The notes: generated by a model not told the origin, from the sequence alone. Numbered from the stretch's first letter, positions 1 through 8,153 are shown. The stretch is 64,000 nt of DNA from G963422595 sp963422595 (GCA_963422595.1 OY730298.1:124001-188000), one strand, 5' to 3'. Numbers and translations are program-made.

Positions 1-807
1 GACGCGGGCTACATGGGTTGTCTGGCGGCGGTGCTGGCCCTGGCGTCGCTCACTCCGCATAGCCGATGCCGAAAGCTGGCAGCCGCGGTGCTGATGCTAA
101 GTGTGGTGGCCACGATTTTGACCAATTCGAGGAGCGCGATCGTTACGCTTGGGCTGACACTGTTCTTTTTTCTGCCGTCTCTATACCGTGCCTTGAGGGC
201 ATTTTGGCCAGCTATCGTGGGTGTAGTGATCGGTATGACCCTGCTGGTGGCCAACGTTCTCGACTTTGCGTCATTGTTCTCGGAAAAGAATATCCGCAGG
301 TTTACGCAGATGACGCAGCCTTTTGAAGCAAATGTCCTCGAAGATAGCCGCTTGTTCCTGTGGCGAATCGCGCTGCCACAAATTGCGGAGGCGCCTGTTC
401 TTGGCGGCGGTTTGGGAAAGATGCAGTACCTCGACGGCACCATTTGCGGCGGTTCGATCTACGCCGTTTGCGGAGTGCATAATACGTACCTATTGCTGTT
501 GGGAGAGGCGGGCATGGTTGCGCTGACGCTGTTTCTGCTATTTCTCGCTACCTTGTTGTGGCAACGCTGGCGGTGGGGAGCTTCCATCGCCACTAACGTG
601 GCCGCTGGTTGGACGCTGGTGCTCGCCGTTAATGCCATGATGTTTCACCATTTGCTGAGTACGCTATGGTGTGGCTTCGTTATCGGCGTGAGTTGCGCAA
701 TGGCAGCATACGCCGCTGAGACTGTGTCCGCTCCGACTAAAGTTGACCTGATGCAGCCGAGTCCCCGTGGCGGGACAGGCTTGTCAACCCCGGGAGGCCA
801 CACGTAG
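1..807 (+). CDS. O-antigen ligase/polymerase-like membrane protein, C-terminal part
   Basis: The reading frame is open from base 1, so the N-terminus lies outside the window. About 268 residues are visible. They contain several hydrophobic segments, the SRSA motif that follows a transmembrane helix in the Wzy/WaaL family, a GGGLGK turn, and the periplasmic-loop signature VHNTYL followed by GEAGMVAL. The pattern is typical of enzymes that polymerise or ligate surface polysaccharide at the outer face of the inner membrane. The gene converges on a chain-length regulator and overlaps its 3' end by 24 bp, which supports an exopolysaccharide or O-antigen locus. The tail after about residue 240 is polar and unremarkable. 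A second WaaL-type gene lies near 41 kb, so this one may be a polymerase rather than the core ligase. Confidence 0.75.
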   Translation, partial: DAGYMGCLAAVLALASLTPHSRCRKLAAAVLMLSVVATILTNSRSAIVTLGLTLFFFLPSLYRALRAFWPAIVGVVIGMTLLVANVLDFASLFSEKNIRRFTQMTQPFEANVLEDSRLFLWRIALPQIAEAPVLGGGLGKMQYLDGTICGGSIYAVCGVHNTYLLLLGEAGMVALTLFLLFLATLLWQRWRWGASIATNVAAGWTLVLAVNAMMFHHLLSTLWCGFVIGVSCAMAAYAAETVSAPTKVDLMQPSPRGGTGLSTPGGHT

Positions 808-2217
808 CGTGAGAAACGGCCTCACCCCCAGGGAATCGAGGAATAACGCGCCGCCCATCGCCACAATTAACCCAAAGACGCCGGCAAGGATTGCATAGAT
901 GAGAAGTGCAATGGCCTTCATGTCAGGAGTGAGTACCGCGTTGGATGCCATACGAAGCGTCAGGTTAGCGGCGGCATCTTCAACGACCATCTCTACGGAT
1001 TCATTTTCCAGGTTAACCAACGCTTCCTCCAAACGGTCTCGATTCCCGGCCAGTCGTCTGCGTTCGGTACTCACCTCTTCCTTTCTACGTTGCATCTCCT
1101 GAAGGTCATTCTCCAACTTTGAAATACGTTGTGAGAACAGCCCTTCGGCCAAGGCTAAACCTGATAATTCGGAGTTCCCGTTACCGGACAGGCCGTCGGA
1201 GAAATTGGCGATTTCTGCTTCGATTTGCTGGATTTGGCTTTGCAACATTTGAATGAAGGCATCAACATCGGCCCGCTGGTCGGCCACGTTGTCGTGCATC
1301 GCGTCCAGGTCGTCGAACGCAAACTCCCAGTTATCGTAACCAGAGGCAGAATAAGTGAACGCCCGGGTCTTGAGCAGCAGGATTGCCAACCCGTTCGACC
1401 TGACACCTGTTTCGTCTGCACTCCTGATTTGCTTGCGAAGTCCACGCGCGTCGTTGAGAAGCCCATGGAGTAGCCGCCAGCGATTAAAGATGTCAGTGCG
1501 ACTTAAGCGTTGCGTTTCCGCGACCTCTTCAATCTCTTGTGTCTTTTCCTCTATCTGCCGATCAATCCTGTTGATTTCATTGCGGGTGATATGCTCTTTC
1601 AGTTTCGACTGGGCAAGCGTGTATTCGTCCAGTATACGGGTTATCCCCTGCATGACCGCACTGTGCCTTTCCCGCGACGAAATCCACACGAGATTCACCT
1701 CGCGAACATATTCCTCACCCCAGGTATCGGCAATGCTCAGTGCCTTCTCTGGTGAGTCGGCGGTCACCTTAATACTGATCAAGTCACTAAGATTTTGTCT
1801 GCTTTGGGCGCCGGACAGATAGGCAGAAACAGAGCTCATCAGCCAAGTCATATTACGTTCTTCTGCATCCAACTGTCCGCCAATGCGTTTAAGCACGGCC
1901 GTGGCTACCTTGCCGTTGTAGACGAGACCAAGCATAGCAGCCTGCCTGGAAGTAATGGCGGGAAGCCCTTCCAGTTCCGAGGTTTTTGAAACAATCAGTA
2001 CCGTAGCTATAGCCGTATAGCTGGGACTTAATAAGTGCTGGTAGCTCCAGGATATGGCAAAGGTGAGTGCCGTAACCAGAACAAAAACCAAGCTAAACTC
2101 CCGCCACCAGGAGAATAACCTGATCAGGTGTCGACGAAGGTCGATTTTATCGGGCCAGGCAGATTCGCGCGGGCGCAACGGTCGTTGCGGGGAAGTAGTC
2201 TCTGTTGTTTCAGCCAT
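784..2217 (-). CDS. Wzz/GumC-family polysaccharide chain-length determinant
   Basis: This 477-aa protein has the architecture of polysaccharide co-polymerases. A cytoplasmic N-terminus is followed by a transmembrane helix near residues 38-58, then a large periplasmic region rich in coiled coil (roughly 190-230 and 320-400), and a second transmembrane helix near 435-460. Such proteins set the chain length of O-antigen or exopolysaccharide by working with a Wzy-type polymerase. The neighbouring convergent gene encodes a Wzy/WaaL-like protein. There is no C-terminal tyrosine kinase (no Walker motifs), so this is the kinase-less form. Start at ATG 2215-2217. Confidence 0.8.
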   Translation of the reverse strand: MAETTETTSPQRPLRPRESAWPDKIDLRRHLIRLFSWWREFSLVFVLVTALTFAISWSYQHLLSPSYTAIATVLIVSKTSELEGLPAITSRQAAMLGLVYNGKVATAVLKRIGGQLDAEERNMTWLMSSVSAYLSGAQSRQNLSDLISIKVTADSPEKALSIADTWGEEYVREVNLVWISSRERHSAVMQGITRILDEYTLAQSKLKEHITRNEINRIDRQIEEKTQEIEEVAETQRLSRTDIFNRWRLLHGLLNDARGLRKQIRSADETGVRSNGLAILLLKTRAFTYSASGYDNWEFAFDDLDAMHDNVADQRADVDAFIQMLQSQIQQIEAEIANFSDGLSGNGNSELSGLALAEGLFSQRISKLENDLQEMQRRKEEVSTERRRLAGNRDRLEEALVNLENESVEMVVEDAAANLTLRMASNAVLTPDMKAIALLIYAILAGVFGLIVAMGGALFLDSLGVRPFLTLRVASRG

Positions 2218-2300
2218 AATCAGGAATTATACACGGGATGATAGTCCCGTTGCACAGATTTTGTCTTGCAGAACGGGTTTCGCCGACGTAGGTCTGGCGT

Positions 2301-4184
2301 TCAGTTGGCGATTTCATTAATCATTTGATTGAGTCTGTTTATGAAAGCAGCCGGGTCTTCAAGCTGCCCCCCTTCTGCAAGGATGGCCTGATCAAATAAG
2401 ATTTTTGCCCAGTCTGTAAATCGGTCTTCAATGCGTTCGCTTGCCATGCGTTTGACCAGGGCGTGGGCCGGATTGATCTCTAAAACCGGCCTGGTGGATG
2501 GCAGATCATGCCCGGCCTGCTTCATTAAACGTTGCATGTAGAGTGCCATGTCATGCTCATTTAAGACAATGCACGCGGGAGAGGTGGTGAGTCGGCGCGA
2601 GACGCGCACGTCTTCAACCTGATGTTGTAGTACTTTTTTGATACGTTCGAGCAGGTGTTTGGCTTGCTGGTGTTGCACTTGTTGGTCTGCTTCGCCACTT
2701 ATCCCGCCAAGGTGCAACTCACCTTTGGCAATTGAGGCGAAGGATTTTTCCTGATACTCGGTCAGATGGCTCATTAACCATTCGTCGACGCGATCAATCA
2801 ATAATAACACTTCGATATTTTTAGCGCGAAAGATCTCCAGATGGGGACTGTTGTTGGCGGCAGCGTAGTTGTCCGCAGTGATGTAGTAAATTTTATCTTG
2901 CCCGGGCTGCATGCGAGTGACGTAGTCGTCCAATGAGACATTTTGTATATCGTCATCGTTACGTGTCGAAGCAAATCTTAGTAATTTGGCAATTTTTTCT
3001 TTATTCGCAAAATCTTCTGCAGGGCCTTCCTTTAGAACTTTGCCAAATACAGACCAGAATTGTTGGTATTTTTCTGCCTTGTCTGTGGCCATGCCGGCAA
3101 GCAGGCTGAGAATTTTCTTTACGGAACCGGAGCGAACGTTGTCGATGATTTTATTGCTTTGTAAAATCTCTCGTGAAATATTAAGCGGCAGGTCGTTGGA
3201 GTCGATAACACCGCGCACGAAGCGTAAATAACGCGGCAATAATTCTTTTATGCCATCCATAATAAACACGCGCTGCACATAGAGTTTGATACCGTAGGTC
3301 GGGTTTGGCTCAAACAGGTCAAACGGGGCTTGCTCAGGAATGTATAGCAGTGAGGTGTATTCGGTTTTCCCTTCGACGCGATGGTGCGTCCAAGCTAACG
3401 GATCGGCAGGGTCGTGCCCCACGTGTTTATAGAATTGTTTGTATTGGTCATCACTAATCTCGCGCTTAGGCCGTGTCCATAGTGCCGAGGCCTGATTTAC
3501 GGTTTGCCAGGTTGCGGTAGGCTGACCTTTGTCATTTTCTTCGCGCATTTCAATCGGCAGGGGTATATGGTCGGAGTATTTGGTAAGAATTGAACGCAAA
3601 CGCCAGCCATTAAGCAGTTCATGCTCTGCTTTTTTAAGGTGCAGCGTTACTTCGGTGCCACGCTTATGTCGTTCTACAGGTTGCAGGGTGTAGGTGCCGG
3701 TGCCATCAGACTCCCAACGTGTGGCCTGATCCTGGCTCTGACCAGCTCTGCGGGTAATCAGCGTAACCCGGTCGGCAACGATAAACGCCGAATAAAATCC
3801 AACCCCAAATTGGCCAATGAGGTGGGCGTCTTTGCTCTGATCTCCAGTTAATCGTTGAAGAAATTCTTTGCTGCCAGACTTGGCGATGGTGCCAATATTT
3901 TGAATAACCTCGTCACGACTCATGCCAATACCGTTGTCGCGCACGGTGATGACGTGATCGTGTTTGTCAAACTCGACTTGTATTTTAAGTTCGGTGTCTT
4001 TGCTTAGTAATGAGTTGTCCGAGATGGCTTCAAAACGTAGTTTGTCACATGCGTCTGAGGCGTTAGAGATTAGTTCACGTAAAAATATTTCTTTATTTGA
4101 GTACAGGGAGTGAATCATTAAGTGTAGAAGCTGCGCGACTTCTGTTTCAAATTGTAAGGTTTGTTTGTTGGTTTTGGTGCTCAT
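2301..4184 (-). CDS. htpG: Chaperone HtpG (bacterial Hsp90)
   Basis: This 627-aa protein matches HtpG along its whole length. The N-terminal GHKL ATPase part shows the family signatures ELISNASDA, DNGIGM and GQFGVGFYSAF. The middle domain (about 230-500) and the C-terminal dimerisation domain follow. It is a cytosolic ATP-dependent chaperone dimer that remodels client proteins. The length is close to the usual 620-635 residues. The start codon lies 3 nt after the stop of a 47-aa ORF on the same strand, which suggests translational coupling. No heat-shock promoter was identified. Confidence 0.97.
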   Translation of the reverse strand: MSTKTNKQTLQFETEVAQLLHLMIHSLYSNKEIFLRELISNASDACDKLRFEAISDNSLLSKDTELKIQVEFDKHDHVITVRDNGIGMSRDEVIQNIGTIAKSGSKEFLQRLTGDQSKDAHLIGQFGVGFYSAFIVADRVTLITRRAGQSQDQATRWESDGTGTYTLQPVERHKRGTEVTLHLKKAEHELLNGWRLRSILTKYSDHIPLPIEMREENDKGQPTATWQTVNQASALWTRPKREISDDQYKQFYKHVGHDPADPLAWTHHRVEGKTEYTSLLYIPEQAPFDLFEPNPTYGIKLYVQRVFIMDGIKELLPRYLRFVRGVIDSNDLPLNISREILQSNKIIDNVRSGSVKKILSLLAGMATDKAEKYQQFWSVFGKVLKEGPAEDFANKEKIAKLLRFASTRNDDDIQNVSLDDYVTRMQPGQDKIYYITADNYAAANNSPHLEIFRAKNIEVLLLIDRVDEWLMSHLTEYQEKSFASIAKGELHLGGISGEADQQVQHQQAKHLLERIKKVLQHQVEDVRVSRRLTTSPACIVLNEHDMALYMQRLMKQAGHDLPSTRPVLEINPAHALVKRMASERIEDRFTDWAKILFDQAILAEGGQLEDPAAFINRLNQMINEIAN

Positions 4185-4187
4185 GGT

Positions 4188-4331
4188 TTATTCACGGGTT
4201 TCCGTCTTTAAATAATTAACGGTTGATGTTTCCTTCGACTTGCAGCGATAGGGCTTCACACGCGACCAAAAGGATGAATTGGTCAGGTCTTGTAGTGTGG
4301 CGCGAATATCTTTGCTGCCGTTGTCTGCCAT
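4188..4331 (-). CDS. Small ORF (47 aa) directly upstream of htpG
   Basis: A short reading frame on the minus strand begins MADNGSKDIRATLQDL and ends 3 nt before the htpG start codon. A GGAAG sequence sits about 6 nt before its ATG, a reasonable ribosome binding site. The protein is polar and basic towards its C-terminus and resembles no family that I recognise. The position and spacing argue for a real, translationally coupled leader gene. Its small size means it could also be chance. Confidence 0.4.
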   Translation of the reverse strand: MADNGSKDIRATLQDLTNSSFWSRVKPYRCKSKETSTVNYLKTETRE

Positions 4332-4350
4332 TATTATCTTCCGATGATGA

Positions 4351-5055
4351 TTATTTTAGGGTCGATTTTTGAAAAATAAAGTCTTCCAGAAGTTTTTTTA
4401 GTATGTTACCGGCATGCCGAAATTTGTCAGCCGATGCCAGTATTTTATCTACACTTTGAGTATATGGGCCGGATTTTTCAAGCTTGCCAGAGGCCTGATA
4501 TATAGCCCGGACATGAGTTGGCAGTAGCTCAAGGTGAAATTGCAGGCCGAGCGTGGTGTCTCCATAAATAAAGGCTTGATTCGCGCACCCTTCACTGACT
4601 AAAAAATTGGTCGCTCCAGATGGAGTTTCAAAGGTGTCCTGATGCCAATGCAGGGCGTCAAAGCTGGCGGGAAGGCTTTGTAGACGTTCATTCGGTAGCC
4701 GGTTAACCCGCTTAACCGGGAACCAGCCGATCTCTGTATGCAGGTTTTGAGTTACTGCCGCACCTAAAACATCGGCGATCAGCTGTGCGCCCAGGCAGAC
4801 TCCTAAAACCGGTACTTGCCGCCGCATAACGGAGGCAATAAACACTTTTTCTAAAGTTAACCATGGGTGTTGGTCTGCATGGTGCACGGACATGGGCCCA
4901 CCCATAATAATTAGTGCGTCCAGCTGGTGGATGGAGGGCAGGGGTTGTTCCCGATACATGCTGGTGTAAGATAGTTTGCAACCCTTGTCGAGCAGCATAT
5001 TTTGCATGCAGCCTAAACCTTCATAGGGTACATGCTTCAGGTAGTGTATGTGCAC
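4351..5055 (-). CDS. Class I glutamine amidotransferase-like protein
   Basis: This 234-aa protein has the GATase-1 fold signatures. The nucleophile cysteine is in GVCLGAQL (about residue 87), and the histidine and acid are in LQFHLEL (about residue 175). The N-terminus, with LKHVPYEGLG, is typical of the stand-alone 'GMP synthase-like' amidotransferase group. That group is not true GuaA and its acceptor substrate is generally unknown. A dispersed 20-bp repeat (5084-5103) lies just upstream of the start. It could act on gamma-glutamyl compounds. Confidence 0.8.
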   Translation of the reverse strand: MHIHYLKHVPYEGLGCMQNMLLDKGCKLSYTSMYREQPLPSIHQLDALIIMGGPMSVHHADQHPWLTLEKVFIASVMRRQVPVLGVCLGAQLIADVLGAAVTQNLHTEIGWFPVKRVNRLPNERLQSLPASFDALHWHQDTFETPSGATNFLVSEGCANQAFIYGDTTLGLQFHLELLPTHVRAIYQASGKLEKSGPYTQSVDKILASADKFRHAGNILKKLLEDFIFQKSTLK

Positions 5056-5083
5056 GTGGTTGTATTGGCTATAGAGATGTTAA

Positions 5084-5103
5084 GCATGGATAAACAGGAT
5101 TAA
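5084..5103. repeat. Dispersed intergenic repeat, copy 1 (ACAGGAT type)
   Basis: The sequence GCATGGATAAACAGGATTA is one of four intergenic copies of a CATGGATACACAGGAT-like word in this window. The others are near 23155 (opposite orientation), 51713 and 57186. All lie outside genes. Confidence 0.5.
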
Positions 5104-5181
5104 AATGTGTATTACAAGATTAGTTTATGTACAGGCAAGAGGGGTTTTTCATGGGCTCGCTGATGACTGACGTGGCGTCAT

Positions 5182-5658
5182 TCAGGTGGCGCAACGATGT
5201 GCCTGTTCATGGTTTAGTAGCCATTGTTTGCGCGACACCAGGCTGCCATCGGTATCTCCCATAAATCCACCTGGCCCATTGATGCTGACGACACGATGAC
5301 ATGGAATAATCAGTAGTAGCCTGTTACGACGACAGGCATTGCCCACTGCACGCGGCGCGGAGTTGACGTTGCTGGCAATTTGACCATAGGTTTGGGTGCT
5401 GCCAAACGGTACGTTGCTGATTTGTTGCCATACGCGCACTTGAAAATCTGTGCCGTTTGCAAATAAAAACGGTATATCAAACTTTTGCAAGTCACCAGCA
5501 AAGTAGGCTTGTAGCTGCCGGTCGATTTCTCTGGCGAAATATTCTTTGTTTGAGGTGGCGCATGGCGACGATATGAGTGGCTGCACTGCCAAGACCAAAT
5601 CACTTGCATAGGTGACCGCTAATTTTCCTATTGGGGTTGCGGTGATAAGTTGACGCAC
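5182..5658 (-). CDS. ogt: Methylated-DNA-protein-cysteine methyltransferase
   Basis: The protein removes O6-alkyl groups from guanine by transferring them to its own cysteine. The active-site motif PCHRV is present, preceded by the DNA-binding helix region with PFGSTQTYGQIA and an RAVGNACRRN stretch. An upstream ATG is open in the same frame, but it lies inside rplS and before the rplS terminator. The first start codon after the terminator is the GTG at 5656-5658. It gives 158 aa and begins with the RQLITATPIGKLAVTY strand expected of the N-terminal domain. No convincing Shine-Dalgarno is visible before it. Symbol ogt is by family; a specific Ada-type C-domain cannot be excluded. Confidence 0.85.
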   Translation of the reverse strand: MRQLITATPIGKLAVTYASDLVLAVQPLISSPCATSNKEYFAREIDRQLQAYFAGDLQKFDIPFLFANGTDFQVRVWQQISNVPFGSTQTYGQIASNVNSAPRAVGNACRRNRLLLIIPCHRVVSINGPGGFMGDTDGSLVSRKQWLLNHEQAHRCAT

Positions 5659-5700
5659 GTGTTTGCCAGTGATGCTGTGAGATAATAATTTTACCTTGTG

Positions 5701-5731
5701 AAAATAAAAGCGCCTCGTGTCACGAGGCGCT
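5701..5731 (-). terminator. Rho-independent terminator after rplS
   Basis: On the minus strand, an 11-bp perfect inverted repeat (AGCGCCTCGTG and its complement, 5709-5731) is followed at once by TTTTATTTT. It lies 28 nt after the rplS stop and closes the rpsP-rimM-trmD-rplS operon. It also shows that ogt is transcribed separately or by read-through. Confidence 0.85.
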
Positions 5732-5758
5732 GCGGCGAATATTTTTAACGGTGCGTAA

Positions 5759-6103
5759 TTAAATTTTTTCCTTGATTCTGGCCGCCTTGCCAGTTCTGCC
5801 CCGCAGGTAGTAGAGCTTGGCACGCCTTACGTCGCCTTTGCGCTTAACTGTAATGCCCGCTATCATCGGGCTATGCGTTTGAAAAACCCGCTCCACACCT
5901 TCACCATGTGAAATTTTTCTTACGGTAAATGCGGAGTTAAGTCCACGATTGCGCTTGGCAATAACTACTCCCTCGAATGCCTGTAAACGCTGACGACTGC
6001 CTTCTTTTACTTTGACCTGCACCACGACATTGTCACCCGGGCTGAATTCCGGGACGTCGCTTTTTAGCTGCCGTTGGTTGAGTTCGTGGATGATGTTGGT
6101 CAT
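5759..6103 (-). CDS. rplS: 50S ribosomal protein L19
   Basis: L19 lies at the 30S-50S interface. The 114-aa form starting at the ATG at 6101-6103 (MTNIIHELNQ) matches the family. Diagnostic stretches are RLQAFEGVVIA, SAFTVRKIS, GVERVFQTHSP and RTGKAARIKEK. An in-frame ATG further upstream (6151) would overlap trmD and add 16 non-conserved residues, so it was rejected. It is the last gene of the operon and is followed by a strong terminator. Confidence 0.97.
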   Translation of the reverse strand: MTNIIHELNQRQLKSDVPEFSPGDNVVVQVKVKEGSRQRLQAFEGVVIAKRNRGLNSAFTVRKISHGEGVERVFQTHSPMIAGITVKRKGDVRRAKLYYLRGRTGKAARIKEKI

Positions 6104-6116
6104 TACGTGCTTCTTG

Positions 6117-6857
6117 CTAATCAGTTTGTCGTTCTCGCAAATATTCTTCAAGCAGGGCTTGCTGTTCCGTGTCTAACCCTTGTTGCGCAATTAAATCGGG
6201 CCGGCGCAGATAGGTACGACCTAATGATTGTTTGTTCCGCCATAATTGTATCGCCTGGTGATCACCTTGCAATAACAATTGCGGCACAGAACGACCATCT
6301 ATGCTTGCCGGGCGGGTATAATGCGGGCAATCCAGTAATCCGTCAACAAATGAATCGCGAGAAGCCGAGTGCTTATGCCCCAAGGCCCCGGGTATATGCC
6401 TGATCATAGCATCAATCATGAGCATGGCGGGTAATTCCCCACCGCTGACGACAAAATCACCAACGGAAACTTCTTCATCCACTTCGGCTTCTATCAGCCT
6501 TTCATCAATGCCTGCATAGCGCCCGGCAATCAGTACCAGATGCGGATGCACTTTTAACCTTTCAATATCCGCGTGTTGCAGGAGTTTGCCCTGCGCAGAA
6601 AGACAAACGATGTGACTGTCAACAACACCTTGAGTGGCGTATCGAATGGCTGTTTGCAGCGGCTTAAATTGCATTACCATGCCGGGCCCACCGCCGTAGG
6701 GGCGAGCATCAACACGGCGACGGGGAGGCATGGAAAAATCGCGCGGATTAATGGTGTTCAGGCTTACCAGCCGGTTTTCAATAGCCCTGCCAATGACTCC
6801 GTATTTGGCTAAGTTTAACACCATTTCCGGGAACAGGGTGATGACATCAATGCGCAT
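6117..6857 (-). CDS. trmD: tRNA (guanine-N1)-methyltransferase TrmD
   Basis: TrmD methylates G37 of tRNAs next to the anticodon, preventing frameshifting. The 246-aa protein has the trefoil-knot SAM site (YGGGPGMVM near residue 56, DFVVSGGELPA near 135) and starts with the typical RIDVITLFPEM. Length is normal. It lies 11 nt after rimM and 13 nt before rplS, the conserved operon order of Gammaproteobacteria. Confidence 0.97.
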   Translation of the reverse strand: MRIDVITLFPEMVLNLAKYGVIGRAIENRLVSLNTINPRDFSMPPRRRVDARPYGGGPGMVMQFKPLQTAIRYATQGVVDSHIVCLSAQGKLLQHADIERLKVHPHLVLIAGRYAGIDERLIEAEVDEEVSVGDFVVSGGELPAMLMIDAMIRHIPGALGHKHSASRDSFVDGLLDCPHYTRPASIDGRSVPQLLLQGDHQAIQLWRNKQSLGRTYLRRPDLIAQQGLDTEQQALLEEYLRERQTD

Positions 6858-6868
6858 GGGTTTGTCCG

Positions 6869-7399
6869 TTACACGTAGTCGGTCTGCCAGTCTACCGTAA
6901 TTAGCCGTCGATCCAGATCCACGTCTTTGATTACGTCTCTATATATGTAAGGGATCAGGAGTTCCTGCGCACGTGCATCATCCTGTACCACGAGCACGTC
7001 GTTGGCGCCGGTCTCTATTAAATTTCTGACTTTGCCGAGGATTTGCTCGTCCACCGTGACCACGGTTAAGCCCGTGAGTTGGTACCAGTAGTATTCGCCT
7101 GAAGATAACGTTGATAGTTCAGAGGTCGGTATCCATATTTCCGCGGCTACGAGCGTTGCGGCTTGAGTGCGCGTGTCTATGCCTGATAATTTGGCAATAA
7201 TGCTATTACCATGGCGCTTGCCTTGTGCCAGCGAATAGCACCGCTCACTGCCGTTGAGACGTAGTCGCCAGGTGGCATAAGTGAGAATTTGCGCTTTAGG
7301 ACGAGAATATGAGAACGGTTTAAGCCAGCCCTTGATTCCAAACACGCTTTGAATATGACCAAGCTGAATAAATGAGGTTTGACTCAGGTTTTTGGACAG
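6869..7399 (-). CDS. rimM: Ribosome maturation factor RimM, probable CTG start
   Basis: RimM assists late 30S maturation around S19. The N-terminal signature IQLGHIQSVFGIKGWLK lies partly upstream of the first GTG codon in the frame (at 7345), so translation must begin further upstream. Between the upstream in-frame stop and this motif there is no ATG, GTG or TTG. The best candidate is CTG at 7397-7399, preceded by GAGAGG about 8 nt away, which gives 176 aa (family about 170-185). The PRC-barrel half follows (GEYYWYQLTGL, LIPYIYRDVIKDVD). A sequencing error or an alternative AUU start are other explanations. Confidence 0.9.
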   Translation of the reverse strand: MSKNLSQTSFIQLGHIQSVFGIKGWLKPFSYSRPKAQILTYATWRLRLNGSERCYSLAQGKRHGNSIIAKLSGIDTRTQAATLVAAEIWIPTSELSTLSSGEYYWYQLTGLTVVTVDEQILGKVRNLIETGANDVLVVQDDARAQELLIPYIYRDVIKDVDLDRRLITVDWQTDYV

Positions 7400-7432
7400 A
7401 TTAAGGGGCCTCTCTTATGCCGCTGCCGCTGG

Positions 7433-7672
7433 TCAAAGGTGTTGCTTAACCAGACCGGCGACACGCTGCGAAGGCTGCGCACCGTGACTTAGCCAGTGGT
7501 GGTAACGTTCCATGGCAATGGAAAAACGTACCTGCTGAGCTTTTGCCAGGGGGTTGAAGTAGCCAATGCGCTCAATGTAACCACTGTCTCTGCGCTTGCG
7601 TGAGTCGGTTACCACGAGGTGATAAAAAGGACGCTTTTTAGCTCCGCCTCTGGACAGTCGAATCGTTACCAT
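7433..7672 (-). CDS. rpsP: 30S ribosomal protein S16
   Basis: This 79-aa protein starts MVTIRLSRGGAKKRPFYHLV and contains DSRKRRDSGYIERIGYFNP, both diagnostic of S16, a 30S assembly protein. It is the first gene of the rpsP-rimM-trmD-rplS operon. The likely promoter is about 370 bp upstream, so the mRNA has a long leader. Confidence 0.97.
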   Translation of the reverse strand: MVTIRLSRGGAKKRPFYHLVVTDSRKRRDSGYIERIGYFNPLAKAQQVRFSIAMERYHHWLSHGAQPSQRVAGLVKQHL

Positions 7673-7891
7673 ACGCTATAGTTACGTTGTATCAGGTGGT
7701 TGAAATTAAAATTGCAGCTCGCACTGTACGTAAGTTCACCAGAAAAAGAAAGCCACCTGGTATTTATAACCAGCATGGATGCGCTGGAACCTGACTTTTT
7801 ATGAAGATAACTTTTTTACGTCCTGAGGTGACACTTTGTCCTTAACCCTATGCTGGAGCTTAACTTTTTCAGGATTTCGGGCAACCGATTT

Positions 7892-7965
7892 GCCATTATC
7901 GAGCCATTATCGAGCCATTATCGAGCCATTATCGAGCCATTATCGAGCCATTATCGAGCCATTAT
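7892..7965. repeat. 11-bp tandem repeat, about 6.7 copies
   Basis: The unit GCCATTATCGA is repeated without change six times plus eight bases. On the minus (transcribed) strand the unit reads TCGATAATGGC. This generates ATGGCTCGATAA in each period, with each stop overlapping the next start (TAATG). The array lies in the predicted leader of the rpsP operon. Confidence 0.95.
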
Positions 7966-7970
7966 ATCGG

Positions 7971-7990
7971 TTTGGTGGGAGTACACCAAA
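7971..7990. repeat. Inverted repeat in rpsP leader
   Basis: A 7-bp perfect stem, TTTGGTG with CACCAAA, around a 6-nt loop, immediately promoter-proximal to the tandem array. No T-run follows on either strand, so it is not a simple terminator. It could be an RNA hairpin in the leader. Confidence 0.5.
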
Positions 7991-8038
7991 TAAAACGACT
8001 GGCCCTGTGTTTCCAGAGTTCTACTACCAGCACCGCGC

Positions 8039-8067
8039 ATTATAGTGGCAGGATAAATAAATGTCAA
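8039..8067 (-). promoter_or_regulatory. Perfect sigma-70 consensus promoter of the rpsP operon
   Basis: On the minus strand, TTGACA (8062-8067) is followed after exactly 17 nt by TATAAT (8039-8044), both perfect consensus hexamers. A GC-rich discriminator (GCGCGGTGC) follows, as in stringently controlled ribosomal promoters. Transcription would start near 8030 and run to rpsP. Confidence 0.8.
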
Positions 8068-8153
8068 CCCCTTTGTTATGGAGATAACCCGGTATTATGC
8101 CAGCCTGGAACCGATGCCATACTGCTTGCGAGCCATGCCCATGCCGTAGTAGT

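Larger units (their letters stand above)
7673..8153 (-). other. Long leader region of the rpsP operon
   Basis: This 481-bp gap separates ffh from rpsP. From the ffh side it contains a consensus promoter (8039-8067), an inverted repeat TTTGGTG/CACCAAA (7971-7990), an 11-bp tandem array (7892-7965) and an AT-rich stretch before rpsP. Read on the minus strand, the final ATG of the array opens a 26-codon frame (starting MANRLPEILKKL) that ends near 7819. No protein family was recognised there. It is probably the regulated 5' untranslated region of the ribosomal operon. Confidence 0.6.

Noticed and set aside
5659..5823. Longer N-terminus for the Ogt protein starting inside rplS
   Set aside because: The extension runs through the rplS stop and its terminator and has no similarity to the family.
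7892..7965. A repeat array that could be mistaken for CRISPR
   Set aside because: The unit is only 11 bp without spacers and no cas genes are near. It is a simple tandem repeat.
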